Under the pieces are notes generated by a model, which was not told the DNA's origin, ran no database searches, and was given only the letters and a program-made list of their open reading frames with translations. A stretch of 64,000 nt of DNA from Owenia fusiformis (taxonomy: Eukaryota > Annelida > Polychaeta > Sabellida > Oweniidae): contig CAIIXF020000011.1 in assembly GCA_903813345.2 (NCBI GenBank), positions 1,636,571 through 1,700,570 of the forward strand. The letters run 5' to 3'. How positions within the stretch are numbered: the stretch's first letter is position 1; the number at the start of each line of letters is the position of its first letter. Shown here one piece after another: positions 45,023 through 57,994 of this stretch. A program made the translations under genes and the position numbers.

Positions 45023-45380
45023 ATGATGATGATGATGATGATAATGAATATGATGGTGATGATAACTATATTCGCGTTTTTCATTTCAAAAATTGATATG
45101 AATAAACTTCAAATTTCCATCAATCTTTCCAATCGACAACTGGAGAAAACACCGTACTTAAAGATCACGAATGCAGAACGACTAGACAAACCACTCCGAT
45201 CTTTTAAAGTGGTTACGAACGGCCGATGCGCAGCTACGTGCACAGCAACGCCAGAATGCGCCTCGTATAATTTGCGGATGATAAACGACAAGATCTACAA
45301 AGCAGTTTGCGAATTGAATGGGCACAGCGGATCTCCCCCAAATCTTACGTCTAATAAAGTAGACTATTACGAAATAACAG
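45023..45380 (+). CDS. Exon 1: signal peptide and PAN/apple-like domain
   Basis: (ATG)n encodes the first six residues, followed by a hydrophobic core. The domain has LDKPLRSFKVVTNGRCAATC then CASYNLR and CELNGHSG. The donor ACAG|GTAAAG leaves phase 1. Confidence 0.75.
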
Positions 45381-48300
45381 GTAAAGAACAGATGATATTT
45401 ATACATATATATTTAACAGAGATTAATACTTTTTAACTCGGGTTTTTGTGAGCTATTGCAATCAGTCACTTTTTGTCTGTCCGTCTTTCTATCAACTGCG
45501 ATGGTTCATTGACATAGTTTTTCATAAAAATCTAAATAGTTCCATATATGAAATGTGTCTATATAAAATTCTCAATCATCCTATAAAAGGTGTTTCAAAA
45601 TATGCAGCCAATTTTATTTCCGAATTTCATGGTTTCAATCTTTTTGGTCATACTTTCACAGGTATTTCAACAATTTAAGTGGTTTTAGTTTCAAAATGAG
45701 TGTATACATACTCAATTGTAACATCAGTAGTGTCGCCAATGTTCGCCTCGTTTCAAAATGGCAGCCAGTTTTATTGCAGAAAGGGTTTTCAGCTGTTTTG
45801 ATCATAACGTCACAATTATCACTTATTTGATTAAAACCTTCTTGAGATGACACCAGTATAATGTAATTCATTCTAAATTATAACACATGAAGATTTTTTT
45901 CATTTGTAAACAATGTTAAACAAATACTTAGTGGATAAATAGTTATTAAATTACTTGGATAGTCACAGAAAAATTACCTACTATAAAGTAAGTTAGTTTC
46001 AAGTTTAGCAGGTTGTGAAGTAATTATTCAGTTGATATTTTACGTGTGTTAATAATCATTTCATCTGTGAAGAATTCGCATTGCATTTACATTCCTCGAT
46101 TATTAGTACCATACATATTGTATTTACTTATGTTCTGTTGTATGATCTATTCATTAATGTATTGCCTTTACTTCTGCCAGTCACTACAATTCATTCTGGA
46201 TTTACCTTTGTACAGTGTTTATTATTTACTTTGGTCAAATTTGGTAATATGACGACTGAGGTATTGTATTTACTTCTCTCGATCCTTATTAAATATTACT
46301 TATATTTATGTACTGTTGTATAATTTATTCAACCAAGTGATTGCTTTTCCTTGTACTTTTAGTGTCAATCAATACTTGAATATTTCTTCAAAAGTATTCA
46401 GGCTTTTTTATCGTTTAACTTGGCTTGGATTTTCAGGGAGAGTATTTTGTTCTCAAATGCTTAAGTGCTGCAGTCAATGTGCCATCCCATAAGCGTATAA
46501 TAACTTCACTAACTTACATTGCAGCCAACTGTTTTGATTTGAAATTTGACACATGACCTAAGGTCAGATGGGTCAAAAAACCTTTGAGGTTGAAAAATAT
46601 TTTAGTTGATAGGGCCACACAATGACAGAATTGCGAAGGTATCCTATACAACAAAAAATTAAGCAATACCGAGAAGTGGTCACTACCAGATCACCTATTA
46701 TATGGTACCAATTGTGCAAATATAAGCCAGAAATGATATATAAATGCAAGTTGATGATACGTCTGATCTCCTAGTAGGTGAAGGTGTCGGGCGTTACACA
46801 GAACCACATGTAAATAGAGTTTGTCCAATGTGCAACTCACCTGACACCTTGACTCATTTTATAAAAGAATGTGAAAAGATTGAACATTTAAGGGGTCCGA
46901 TTCGACCATATTTATTGGCAAATCGGGAAATGATGTCAGCTTTGTTTGCACCCAGTTGTTTTGATGACTGTGTCCTGATTGCAAGGACGATATATCAGAT
47001 GTATCAAGAGAGAATTAAGTCTCTCACCCTGTAAATAATAACACTAAAAGTGTATATATTATTTTATTTTCTTAAATCACATTGTATTAATAGAAAGTAT
47101 GTATGATGATCAGAATTGGTCGCAATAAAGAAATATATATATATATTATATAACAAAGTCAAAAGGGGAAAAGAATTATAAAATTTCAACTGTGTGTGTT
47201 TCAGTTCCAGTTAACGGAGGCCCTGGTACATGGTCAGCTTGGGGAGCGTGCTCTACAACATGCGGGGATGGAGACCAAACTCGCATAAGAGCATGTGACA
47301 ACCCATTTCCAGCTTATTGTGGAAGTCAATGCAATTCAAGTGATCTGACGGACATGCGGTCCTGTAATGAGTCAAAGTGCCCTGGTAATTATTGTATACA
47401 GCTAATACTACGATTTTGTTCACAATTTTCATTGGCAACATATCTGTCAATAAACCAGTCCCTAAAACGATTTAAAAAAATAATCTAAATAATATTGATT
47501 CTAATTGATACAATATATAGAATTGGATTGAACTTTTATGATTTGATAAATTGGAGCCAAACTCATATAGTTCACTGATCCTCTCTAATGGGTTGTACTT
47601 CCCCCTTATACCATTGGTTTTTGTGTAAAGAATACAAACTAAAATGAGGAATTGCTGTTTTACATCTTCAAATTCACAATCATATCTCTTTCACCTGCTA
47701 AACATTTCAGTTTGCCATTTTTGGACGTACCAAGCTGTGGGTTTCTGTTTTACTATTCCAGAGACAAATTAGAATCTATGTTTGTACAGTCATATATTTT
47801 ACTAAATATTAGAAAATGTCTAACCAGACATAAACGTTTCTCAGTTTCTCACTACATTAAGCACCCCAGAACAAAAGGATTCATGATTATTTTAATTGAG
47901 TGTTTTTCGTCATTTAATCATAATAATCGTGACATGCACTGAAAATTGCACAAAATTCAAGATCAAGATTTTACTTTCTAATTTATGACATTGATAATGA
48001 CGGCTTTGCGAATGGATGTTGACCCTTTGAATTACATATGGACTTCTAGAATGGATTTCTTCTGTTCTACATCATTTGAGACTAAATGCTTTATCTTCAA
48101 TGAGTACTAGTGCCAACTGTTTTGTCATGAGTATTGGCTATAAATTTTTTCAATATTTCTTCAACTTGTATATATTGTAAAGACTTCAGTATGAATGCAA
48201 TGCCCCTTGTTGTTCTGGTCCTGGATTGTGGTATTGGCTCTTGTCTAGGGTGTAACACCACTTTTTCAATTTATATCTTTCTATTTTTCTTAAGACAGGT

Positions 48301-50206
48301 GCACAATTAGAGTTTGCTTTTCTTGCTGGATTTCCTTCAGGTTTTTAGTCTTCCCTTTGGCGCTTGTGCTTAGATAAGCATTTATAATATTTTAGATAAA
48401 CCTGGACCACCTGGTCTACCTTTCGTATTTGTACTCGACGACATAGCTAATGTTACCTGGACTCCACCCCACGATGACGGAGGCGCAATTATCACCAATT
48501 ACAACATTGAAATGCGTCGTTCTGACAATTACAATAACACATGGGTGCGCGTGAACATGAACATATGTATTCCTGGGAACAGTTACTTGATGAGAAGTCT
48601 AACGGAAGATGTCGAATATGAATTCCGCATCGTGGCAGAAAATGAGGCTGGAACTGGGGAACCATCGCAACAATCAGTAAAATTCACATTTGGTATGTAC
48701 TTTTTGTCTACATTCTAGGTGAACCAAGGGGGTTACAATACCCGGGAATTTATCGGTTCGTACAGTACTTGTTTGTTATATGCGTGCGCCCGCAGCTCAT
48801 CCACTGAACGAAACGCCACTTCCCGCTGAAATCACCGGGTATTGATTTTCCCTTGGGTGAACTAGTTATTTTTGTGCATCGGTTTGATCTGTTCGTGCGA
48901 TTGAGAAGGTGCAATAGAAGCTGGCCTGAGGAATAGACTATTATGGTACGAATGGGCGCATATGTATCAAGGAAAATCAAAGGTTATTATCTTACAAAAG
49001 TTGAGGACTTTGAAGGTAATATTAAATTCCACAAACTTAAATCTATCATGATAGGAAATATTGAGCAAACGGGCGGATGGACGAATGAACGGATAAATGG
49101 CCTTTCTATATCCCTGTGCTCAAAGGTTGTTCGGTTCGAACAAAATATGAGCCTGGTTATAGAAAAACCGGTCTTATCAAAGAAATTAAAATTGTGCTAT
49201 AGAGCCAAAAATGTGCCCAAGATTAAGAGGAAAATGTGCTACATTCAAATACGACTTTTTGGTCTATATATGCAAAGAAGAATTGTTAAGACATAAGCCA
49301 TGCCTCATTTGAAAGGTCTTTTTGTGCTTTTTAAGATAAACAAAAATCAGATCAAAGTGTATACAAAGTGTCAGATCGTTTATTTTTTAAGAACTTAACG
49401 ATCGGTAATAATTTGTTTATTTTAATAAAATTTCAGTCAGGCCAAATGTTGTAATGAGAATACCAAGCCCTATATGGAGCCCTATATGGGATCTAACAGT
49501 AACCAGCCTAGGAAATATTGTTACAACAAGTACCCAACACTCTACATCAAAGATCTACAACCGCACGTTCCAACTGATTAAAGATCTTAACAAGAAGTTC
49601 ATATGCGTAACCAAAACCTCAGATGGTCAACTGGCCTTTACCACAAATCCCTTCAGCAATATAATCCACTTCTACACCGAGAATGGGTCACCTATTCGTA
49701 CCATCACATGCCCATCTGATATACGTCTAAATGGTATAGCCTCACTATCAGCAGGTGAACTGGTAGTGACTGATGGATACACCACCGGAGTTTATATTGT
49801 AGATTCTTCAAATGGGAACACCACACAAATCTCGACATCTGATGATATGTTCCAGAGTCCTACCTATTTGGCAGTTGACATTAGAAACCACATCATAGTC
49901 AGTGACTACCATCGACATTTAATCAAAGTGATCAACAGAGAAGGTCTTGAAATCATCCATTATGGCTCAGGGGAGGGGCAACTGATGGGCCCCCTCGGTG
50001 TCTGCACAGATATAAATGGATTCATCATTTTAGGGGAATTGGGAAACAGGGTACAACTCCTAACACGGAACGCAACGTTTCACAGTCTACTACTGACAGT
50101 AGCAGATGGTTTGTCCAACCCATACGCTGTACACGTGAACGAGGTGGGCGAATTGCTAGTGGGTGACTTTGGTGGCCAGCTGTTCGTTGTCAACTACCGA
50201 GACTAA
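45023..50206 (+). CDS. Secreted PAN - TSP1 - FN3 - NHL propeller protein, four exons, complete
   Basis: Exons 45023-45380, 47205-47384, 48396-48692 and 49437-50206 join with introns all in phase 1 to give 534 residues. Residues 1-24 form a Met-rich signal peptide (MITIFAFFIS core); the exact start among six tandem ATGs is open. Residues about 53-105 are PAN/apple-like with Cys 69, 73, 79 and 96. Residues 120-179 are a TSP1 repeat (TWSAWGACSTTCGDG, seven Cys). Residues about 180-278 are fibronectin III (NVTWTPPHDDGGAI, EYEFRIVAENEAGTGEPS). Residues 279-534 are an NHL/TRIM2-like beta-propeller on one exon (NHIIVSDYHRHLIKVI, GPLGVCTDINGFIILGE, GDFGGQLFVVN). It is probably extracellular, binding glycans or matrix; no catalytic motif is seen. 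I do not know a named family with this order. Stop at 50204-50206. Confidence 0.85.
46610..47155 (+). mobile_element. 5'-truncated LINE, 3' end
   Basis: A 96-codon frame at 46744-47034 includes VNRVCPMCNSPDTLTHFIKE and ECEKIEHLRG, the C-x2-C...H-x4-C cluster that follows the reverse transcriptase in many LINEs. An AT-rich tail with AATAAAG and a (TA)n run ends near 47155. It lies in the first intron of the secreted-protein gene, same strand, 50 bases before the TSP1 exon. Confidence 0.65.
47205..47384 (+). CDS. Exon 2: thrombospondin type 1 repeat
   Basis: A symmetrical phase 1-1 exon of 180 bases, VPVNGGPGTWSAWGACSTTC through MRSCNESKCP. It has the WSxWG and CSxTCGxG signatures for glycosylation and disulphide bonding. 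Confidence 0.9.
47390..48390 (+). other. Intron 2 of the secreted-protein gene
   Basis: AT-rich with no repeats recognised. A 96-codon frame at 47652-47942 is hydrophobic and low in similarity to anything known to me; it has no splice support. Confidence 0.5.
48396..48692 (+). CDS. Exon 3: fibronectin type III domain
   Basis: A symmetrical phase 1-1 exon of 297 bases beginning DKPGPPGLPFVFVLDD. It has the B-strand Trp, the DDGG-I-x-Y pattern and the closing YEFRIVAENEAGTGEPS, all standard FN3 landmarks. Confidence 0.9.
48715..48865. mobile_element. Small inverted-repeat element in intron 3
   Basis: CTAGGTGAACCAAGGGGGTT and the complement of CCCTTGGGTGAACTAG bound about 150 bases, with AATACCCGG and CCGGGTATT as inner inverted words. 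It starts about 23 bases after the FN3 donor. Confidence 0.65.
49437..50206 (+). CDS. Exon 4: NHL-type beta-propeller
   Basis: A single 770-base exon holds all recognisable propeller blades, entering in phase 1 with VRPNVVMRIPSPIWSPIWDL. Blades follow a pattern of (I/V)xVxxxGxIxxxx then a polar turn, typical of TRIM2/3 NHL repeats. The stop is followed one base later by GTAAGT, so a 3' UTR intron is possible. Confidence 0.85.
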
Positions 50207-50290
50207 GGTAAGTATGAAACAATAATGGAGTAACAGCAAATATAACATAGCATCATGGCATGAATGTTTTTATATAATTATTCGATTGAA

Positions 50291-50296
50291 AATAAA
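50291..50296 (+). terminator. Polyadenylation signal AATAAA
   Basis: 85 bases after the stop of the secreted-protein gene. Other AATAAA runs occur near 51307-51321, which would fit a longer or spliced 3' UTR. Confidence 0.45.
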
Positions 50297-50299
50297 TAT

Positions 50300-52080
50300 T
50301 ATAATGTAACTTAAGTATTATTTAAAAGTATGTCGAGAGAAAATATTGTAAACAACATGCTTTTTTAAATAGGTAAAGTCTATTGGCGTTAAAGAGTATA
50401 CATAATACATACTTTGTTATATTTTTTCGTGAAGAATAATAATGAACTAGAAAATGATTAAGTTCAATTTATTTAAAAGTAAACAATATTACATTTTAGT
50501 CCTGCATCAAGAAGGCAGATATATCAGCCGCAGCAGCAGTAACAACAACAATAACACAAACAATAATAATAACAACAATTATAGGAACAAAAATGTGACT
50601 TTTTACAATAACGACCATTATGAACTGACGAAAAATTGTTTTGACCAAAACACAACATTATTCTACAACACGAAGTAAACATTGGTGTTTAATCAACATT
50701 TATATTAATTGTGTACATAAAGTTTATGTATAGTTATATTAGTAAGGAAAGGTGATCACCACACATGTAAATATATTCAAATCTTAGTTGCAATTTGTAT
50801 TTAGATATCCTAGAATCCAAAATGTACAATATTTGGATGATGTAGAAGGTGATATATAGTGCGTCCAAAAAGGCAACAAACAAATACATTGTAGAATCAC
50901 AAAACCAGTGATGATTACATCAATTTAATTTAGTTTAACAGGAAGCAATATGTCTCCCCTGTTCAATGGTATGCCAATTATTCATATACGACCACAGACC
51001 ATTGAATATTATTCCTTTTGCACAACGGGCCAAAATCTTCTCTGGACCAAGTTTTAGACATTGCAACAGTTAACAAAGAGTCACCAATGAGGTTGCTGCT
51101 CTCCGCCAGAACCCCAAATGATTCAAAGAGGTGTGCGACGTGGAGACACAAACTAGTCTCTGTTTGTAGAGAAATACATGTAGTGGTCATGTGAAAGGGC
51201 ATGGAATGTAATCTTTTATGAGTAATCTTTTATAGGATGACAGTCAACGACTGTTTATGCCACTTCCTTTTCCATATATATATATCCAACAAGGATACTG
51301 ATGAAAATAAAATAAATAAATAAATTTTCTTTTTTTCTTAGTAAATCTTATGTAAATCTTGTGACAAGTTTATAATGATTTACCTAATTGCACATAGGAT
51401 CAGTTGATTGATGTTTCAAAACTTGGCACAACGGCCTTTTTACCCATGTACGAAAAGACAATGACTTTCAGTGTTCGATGATCAGATATGAACAAATGAC
51501 ATATCATTGAAAGGGGGAGACAAGTGGCTTCACGGTAAACTAAATGAAATCGATGTAATCAACACTGGTTTTGTGATTGTACACTGTTTTTGTTTGCTGC
51601 GTATTTTGGGACGCACTGTTTTGAAATAATCGAAGAAACAGATGTGTTTTCATTTTCTTTAAACAATATCATGAACACATGAACCAGCCTTATCCTACAT
51701 TTCATATTTGTTAAACATATTTGTAATTTGTACACAGTCTACTGTACTCAAAATGGTTTGAAACACAATGGTTAAAGCGACACTGTTTTTAAGAAATGCA
51801 AAGTATAGACGTGTATTGTCTCATTTTATGTACTCAGTGCTGATTAGTTAAATAATATATTAATCCCATACACAATATATTTTGTATGGCAATAAATTAG
51901 ATGTATACATTAAGTCATAAGCACAGCTTGTTGTTATCTGTTTTGACCTTTTATTGATTTCTTCAATTTTGTATAAAATGGGTCAATAGCATTCAGTTAT
52001 TCAATATCCAGTTATGACAGTTATCTTTAAGTCCAGCAAACATGTCATAGGATAAGCAGCCTGCATTATATATATCCTTG
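50300..52080. other. Intergenic or 3' UTR sequence
   Basis: An AAC/AAT-rich stretch (50535-50585) is the only feature; no exon, RNA gene or inverted-repeat element was recognised. Confidence 0.4.
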
Positions 52081-52705
52081 TCTTTTCATTGGTTAAGTGT
52101 CCAAAGAAGGAATTGTGGCGAAACATTTGCAGATACGAAGTGCAACTTTACAATGAAAATATGTCAATTCCTCAACAAAACATAAGAATACCTCTCACTT
52201 GCGCCAAAAAGTTAATTATATGGAGATTAGCACTTGGAAACCCTAGACTATTAACTATAGCCCATATTGTTGCCAAAGTAGTAGCACTTCCGGTAACATC
52301 AGTAAACACACTATGTGATAAATGTGGAATGTTCTACCAAGATCAATTAAATCATGCCTTGCTGAAGTGTCAAGCCTACAAGGAACACAGACAAGCATTC
52401 ATCAATGCTATTAGAGCAATATCTGATAATGCATCCTTACACCTCGACAACATTAGTGCTATGTTGCAAGCTGACCTCTGCAATCTATGCGTAGAAGTGT
52501 CCTTCAAAATACATCAATAAAATTGTAAGGCTGTGGGACATCGATTTAACTCCACTATATCCTAAGATAAGTGTTAATTTATTTTATATAAAATGTAAAT
52601 GTAAATAATGTTCATGTCAACTTGTATACTTGTAAAATGTGCTTATGTTTAAAAACTCCAATTACAAATTGGGAAATAAAATATACATACATACAAACAT
52701 ACAAG
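52080..52705 (+). mobile_element. 5'-truncated LINE, 3' end, second family member
   Basis: A 143-codon frame (52089-52520) carries KKLIIWRLALGNPRLLTIAH, then LCDKCGMFYQDQLNHALLKC, the same post-transcriptase zinc cluster as at 46610 but clearly diverged. A 3' region ends in ATACATACATACAAACATAC, a microsatellite-type tail. Confidence 0.65.
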
Positions 52706-53279
52706 GGCAAAACAAAAAATGTAAAAGAACTCAGCAAGAAAGGGAAAATATCTAAGAGTACACCAGTCATAAGGAACACAAACGTCAACCATCCCAAATC
52801 ATTATCGAACGTGAAAAGAAACAGTGTCTTATAACCACATCTCCAACCATTCCGGTTTCCTTTGCAGGATCAAAGGTATCTTCGATGTTCAACTTTCAAC
52901 ATTAAAAAATATTGAAACTAAAAATTCAAAAGCCTTTTTCATTCAATTTTTAATCCAAATGTTTAAACCAAAATGGTAAAAATCAAACCAAAATGGTCCA
53001 ACAGTTTGAACTAAGAAATCGACATTGCACTTGCAAGATCATTTATCTATTCAAAAAGTTCAGCATTGTTGTGCGCTGTGAGGTTTTATTAGGACATACG
53101 CCCATGTAGATCTATTCATAGCTTCCATAGAGTCAAGTAGCGCTTTGATTCTTGCATGTGCAAATAAAGATTGAGATTAATTAAAAACACAAGCATAGTA
53201 TTAAACAATTCGTAAAAAAGGATGCACTTAATTTGATTTATTTCACGGAATTAACTAAACCAACCGAAACAAATTAACA

Positions 53280-53607
53280 ATGGTCATTGATAATTTCAAT
53301 AAAGGCGCCCTTCATATATTCACAAAATAGTTTCTAAATGAATTGCTGTCAGTCGAAATCTATCATCGAAGCGTTTGGAAACGAAGTATTATTAAATCTG
53401 AGCGATCACACAAAAACAATGATACACATTGCCATTTGACACCTACTTTTGGGGATTAAAAAATAAAACTACCACATGTGTATTGTCGTAAAAACAATAG
53501 TTTTAGCTAAATACTTTACGGGATTTATTAGTATAACAAACCAACAACCATTTTCAACACATGTTTTTGTCACGGGTTCTCTACCGTTTCATTTGACAAG
53601 AGTTCCT
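53280..53607 (+). repeat. Second copy of the repeat at 43770-44525
   Basis: TTCATATATTCACAAAATAG, TGAATTGCTGTCAGTCGAAA, GATCACACAAAAACA and TTTTGTCACGGGTTCTCTAC match in order. Confidence 0.6.
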
Positions 53608-55779
53608 TTTTTATTATTAGACTCCAGATGTCAATCTGGAGTCTATTGTTTTTGTCAGTATTCTTTATTATTCTTTATTAGACTCCAGATGTCAATCTGG
53701 AGTCTATTGTTTTTGCCAGTATTCTTATTATTGTTTATTATTAGACTCCAGATTGAAAATCTGGAGTCTATTGCTTTTGCCAGTTTTCTTATTATTATTT
53801 TTCTTTCAGAATCTTCCTCCTTACAAGATTTCTCATCAACTAGAAGAGCTTACTTTAAGCTGCTTACATGATCAACTAGGGAATGTATCTGGGATGATGG
53901 GAATTTAGGTCAAATTTTTATCTAGATCAAAGGTCAAGAACTAGGTCAAATTTAGGTCAAATCAACATTCTGTCAATTATCTTCGTTGTTGTTTGTCGTT
54001 ACTCCTTCATCTTTTTTTCATCATGTAGCTTAGAAAAAAACAAATCGAGAATATGCCATCCGTTTTTTGATTATTCTTACCGATTTTGAGATATGGCGTC
54101 CAGAAAGTAGGTCAAACTAAAAAGTTAACCAAATTTAAAATATGAGCTATGAAATAAGTGAAGAATTTTCTCAGGAATCTGAATCTGCAAACCGAATTCC
54201 GATCCGTCTTCTGGTTCGAAAGTTAAGGCGTTTGGAAAATTTCGAGAAAAATCGATCTGATGATATCCTGATAGAAAGTCAAGTGTAGCAAAGAAAATAT
54301 AGAAAAAATCATCAATCCTTCCTTCCTATCCTGTCTGATCATATCCTACCTATCTCTCCTTCCTATCTATCCTTTCCTTCCTATCCTATCCTTCCTTCCT
54401 ATTCTATATCCTATCCTATCCTAGAACTGGGTCAAATCTTACATTTTCAATATTCTATCAATTATCTCCGTCGTTATTTATCGAAACATCTTCATCTTTT
54501 TTCATCATGTAGCTTATAAACAATCCTTTCATAAATGTGCCATCCGTTTTTTGATAACTCTTACTGATTTTGAAATATGGCGTCTGGAAAGTAGGTCAAA
54601 ACAAAAAGTTCTCCAAATTCAATGTATGGATTATGAATTAGGGGTAGAATTTTGTCAGGAATTCGAATCTGCAAACCAAATTTCGATCCGACTACCGGTT
54701 CGGAAGTTATGGCGATTTGAAAGCTCAAAAATCGCTAAATTTGGTGCCCCATGTTATGTCAATGAGAAAAACGATTTTTTTGAAGTGTAAAATACCAGAT
54801 ATAAACTGAGTACAGCTTAACATTCTAAAAGCCTATAAAAGAAGGGGACCTCGAAGGCTATCTAGCTTTAAAATTTGGACACCAAAATGCCTAGGTCAAA
54901 ATCTAGGTCAAAGTCATAGTTTTTCCTTAATTTTGCGATTCTGACATTACACTTTAATGATTTGCTTCGAAATTTTGTATACAGGTAGCAAAGAGTGTGC
55001 CTATAGTGTTAGCCTTCTGCCGTCAGAAAGTATTTTGACCCACTTTTGAGATATGGTGTCCGAAAAGTAGGTCAAAATAATTTTTTTTTCCAAATTTAAC
55101 ATATGAGTTATGAATTAAAGGTAAAATTCTGTCAGGAATCCGAATCTGCAAACCAAATTTCGATCCGACTTCCGGTTTGGAAGTTATGGCGTGTCCGAAA
55201 AGTAGGTCAAAATAAAAAGTTTCCAAATTTAATGTATGAGTTATGAATTAAGGATAGAATTTTCTCTGGAATCCAAATCTGCAAACCAAATTTCGATCCA
55301 ACTCCCGATTTGGAAGTTATGGCGTTTTGAAATTTCGAGAAAAATCGATCTGATGGTATCCTGATAGAAAGTCAAGGAAAAAAGATTTTTTTGAAGTGTA
55401 AAATACGAGATATAGACTGAGTACAGCTTAAGATAATGAATTCCTATAAAAGAAGGGGACCTCAAAAGCTACCTAGTTTCAATATTTGGACACCAAAATG
55501 CCTAGGTCAAAATCTAGGTCAAATTCATAGTTTTTCCTTATTTTTGCGATTCTGGCACTACACTTTTAGGATTTGCTTCAAAATTTTGTATACAGGTAGC
55601 AAAGAGTGTGCTAATAGTGTTAGCCTTTTGCCGTCAGAGAGTATTTTGACCCACTTTTGAGATATGGTGTCCGTAAAGTAGGTCAAAATAAAATGAGTTA
55701 TGAATTAAGGGTAGAATTTTCTCAGGAATCCAAATCTGCAAACCAAATTTCGATCCGACTTCCGGTCAAAAATTCCTAC

Positions 55780-55975
55780 TTACCTACCTACTCGGCTACC
55801 TACTTAGCTACCTACTCAGCTACCTACTCCGCTACTTACTCAGCTACCTACTCAGTTACTTACTCAGCTACCTGCTCAGCTGCTTACTCAGCTACCTACT
55901 CAGCTACTTACTCAATTACTTAATCATCTACTTACTCAGCTTCCTACTCAGTTACTTACTCAGCTCTTTACTCAA
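55780..55975 (+). repeat. CAGCTACYTACT 12-base array
   Basis: About fifteen copies of a 12-base unit (TACTCAGCTACC and variants) within the composite region. The Thr/Tyr/Ser/Ala frame is a by-product. Confidence 0.85.
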
Positions 55976-57994
55976 GTAAATCAATCTGGAGTCTTAAATT
56001 GAACTTTGTTCAATTTACAAATCTAGTTATTATTCTTTATTATTCTTTCCCAGTTTTCTCGATAACCATAAGGTTTCCAATAAAGATCATTATTCAGTCA
56101 ATTTATGTCCAGTATCTAGTTCCTCGGAAATTGGGTCAAATTTTTATCTAGGTCAAAGGTCAAGAACTAGGTCAAATCTTACATTTTCAACATTCTGTCA
56201 TTTATCTTCGTCGTTGTTTATCGTAACTCCTAAATCTTTTTTTCATCATGTAGCTTAGAAAAAGCCAAAGCAAAGATATGACATTAGATTTTTGATTACG
56301 CTTACCGATTTTGAAATATGGCGTCCAGAAAGTAGGTCACAATAAAAAGTTCTCCAAATTTAACATATGAGTTATGAATTAAGAGTAGAATTTTCTCAGG
56401 AATCCGAATCTGCAAACCAAATTTAAATCAGACTTCCGGTTCGGAAGTTATGGCGTTTTGAAAACTCAAAAATCGCTAAATTTGGTGCCCATGTTAAGTC
56501 AATGGGAAAAAAGATTTTTTTGAAGTGAAAAATACAGAATATAGACTGAGTTCAGCTTCATATAATCAAAGCCTTCAAAGGAAGGGGACCTCAAAAGCCA
56601 TCTAGCTTGAAAATTTGGACACCAAAATGCCTAGGTCAAAATCTAGGTCAAATTCATGGGTTCTCCTTATTTTTTCGATTCTGACACTACACTCTAATTA
56701 TATTCTTCAAAATTATGTATACATGTAGCCAAGAATATACTAATAGTGTTAGCCTTTTGCCGTTAGGAAGTATTTTGACCCACTTTTGAGATATGGTGTC
56801 CGAAAAGTAGGTCAAAATAAAAAGTTCTCCAAATTTAATATATGAGTTATGAATTAAGGGGAGAATTTTGTCAGGAATCCGAATCTGCAAACCAAATTTC
56901 GATCCGACTTCCAGTTCGGAAGTTATGGCGTGTCCGAAAAGTAGGTCAAAATAAAAAATCTCCAAATTAAACGTATGAGTTATGAATTAGGGGTAGAATT
57001 TTGTCAGGAATCCGAATCTGCAAACCAAATTTCGATCCGACTTCCGGTTCGGAAGTTATGGCGTTTTGAAATTTCGAAAAAATCGATCTGATGGTATCCT
57101 GATAGAAAGTCAAGAGTAGAGAAGAAAATATTGAAAAATTCATCCATCCTTCCTATCTGATCCTATCCTATCCTTCCTATCTATCCTTCCTTCGTATCTT
57201 TTCCTTCCTATCCTTCCTATCCTATCCTATCCTATCCTATCCTTTCTTTCTATTCTATTCTATTCTATCCTATCCTTCTTTCTTATTCTATCCTATCGTT
57301 CTTTCCTATTCTATCCTATCCTACCTTCCTATTTTATTTATCCATCTTTTTCTGGATGACTCAGCTTATTCTGGATGACTCGGCTTATTCTGGATGACTT
57401 GGCTAAAAAAAAGTCTAGATCTGGAGTCTGAAATTGAACTTCGTTCAATTTCCAAAATCTAGTTATTATTATTCTTTATTATTCTTTCCCAGTTTTCTCG
57501 TTAACTAGAAGATATTGAGTCAAGTCCTATATATAGTCCATTTAGGTCCTAGATCTAGTTTCTCGGAAATTGGGTCAAATTTTTATCTAGGTCAAAGGTC
57601 AAGAACTAGGTCAAATCTTACATTTTCAACATTCTGTCATTTATCTTCGTCGTTGTTTATCGTAACTCCTAACTCTTTTTTTCATCATGTAGCTTAGAAA
57701 AAGCCAAAGCAAAGATATGACATTAGATTTTTGATTCCGCTTACCGATTTTGAAATATGGCGTCCAGAATGTAGGTCACAATGAAAAATTCTCCAAATTT
57801 AACATATGAGTTATGAATTAAGAGTAGAATTTTCTCAGGAATCCGAATCTGTAAACCAAATTTCGATCCGACTTCTGGTCCTAAAGTTATGACATTTTAA
57901 AACTTTTTTTAACCTGCCAATAACCACGCGCAAGATCGAAAAAATCAATATGATGGTATCCTGATAGAAAGTCAATAGTGAAGAAAATATTGAA

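Noticed and set aside
48943-49296. 117-codon plus-strand frame between the FN3 and NHL exons
   Set aside because: It overlaps a dispersed GGGATATAG/TCCG repeat, has no known domain, and would break the phase 1 chain that joins FN3 to NHL.
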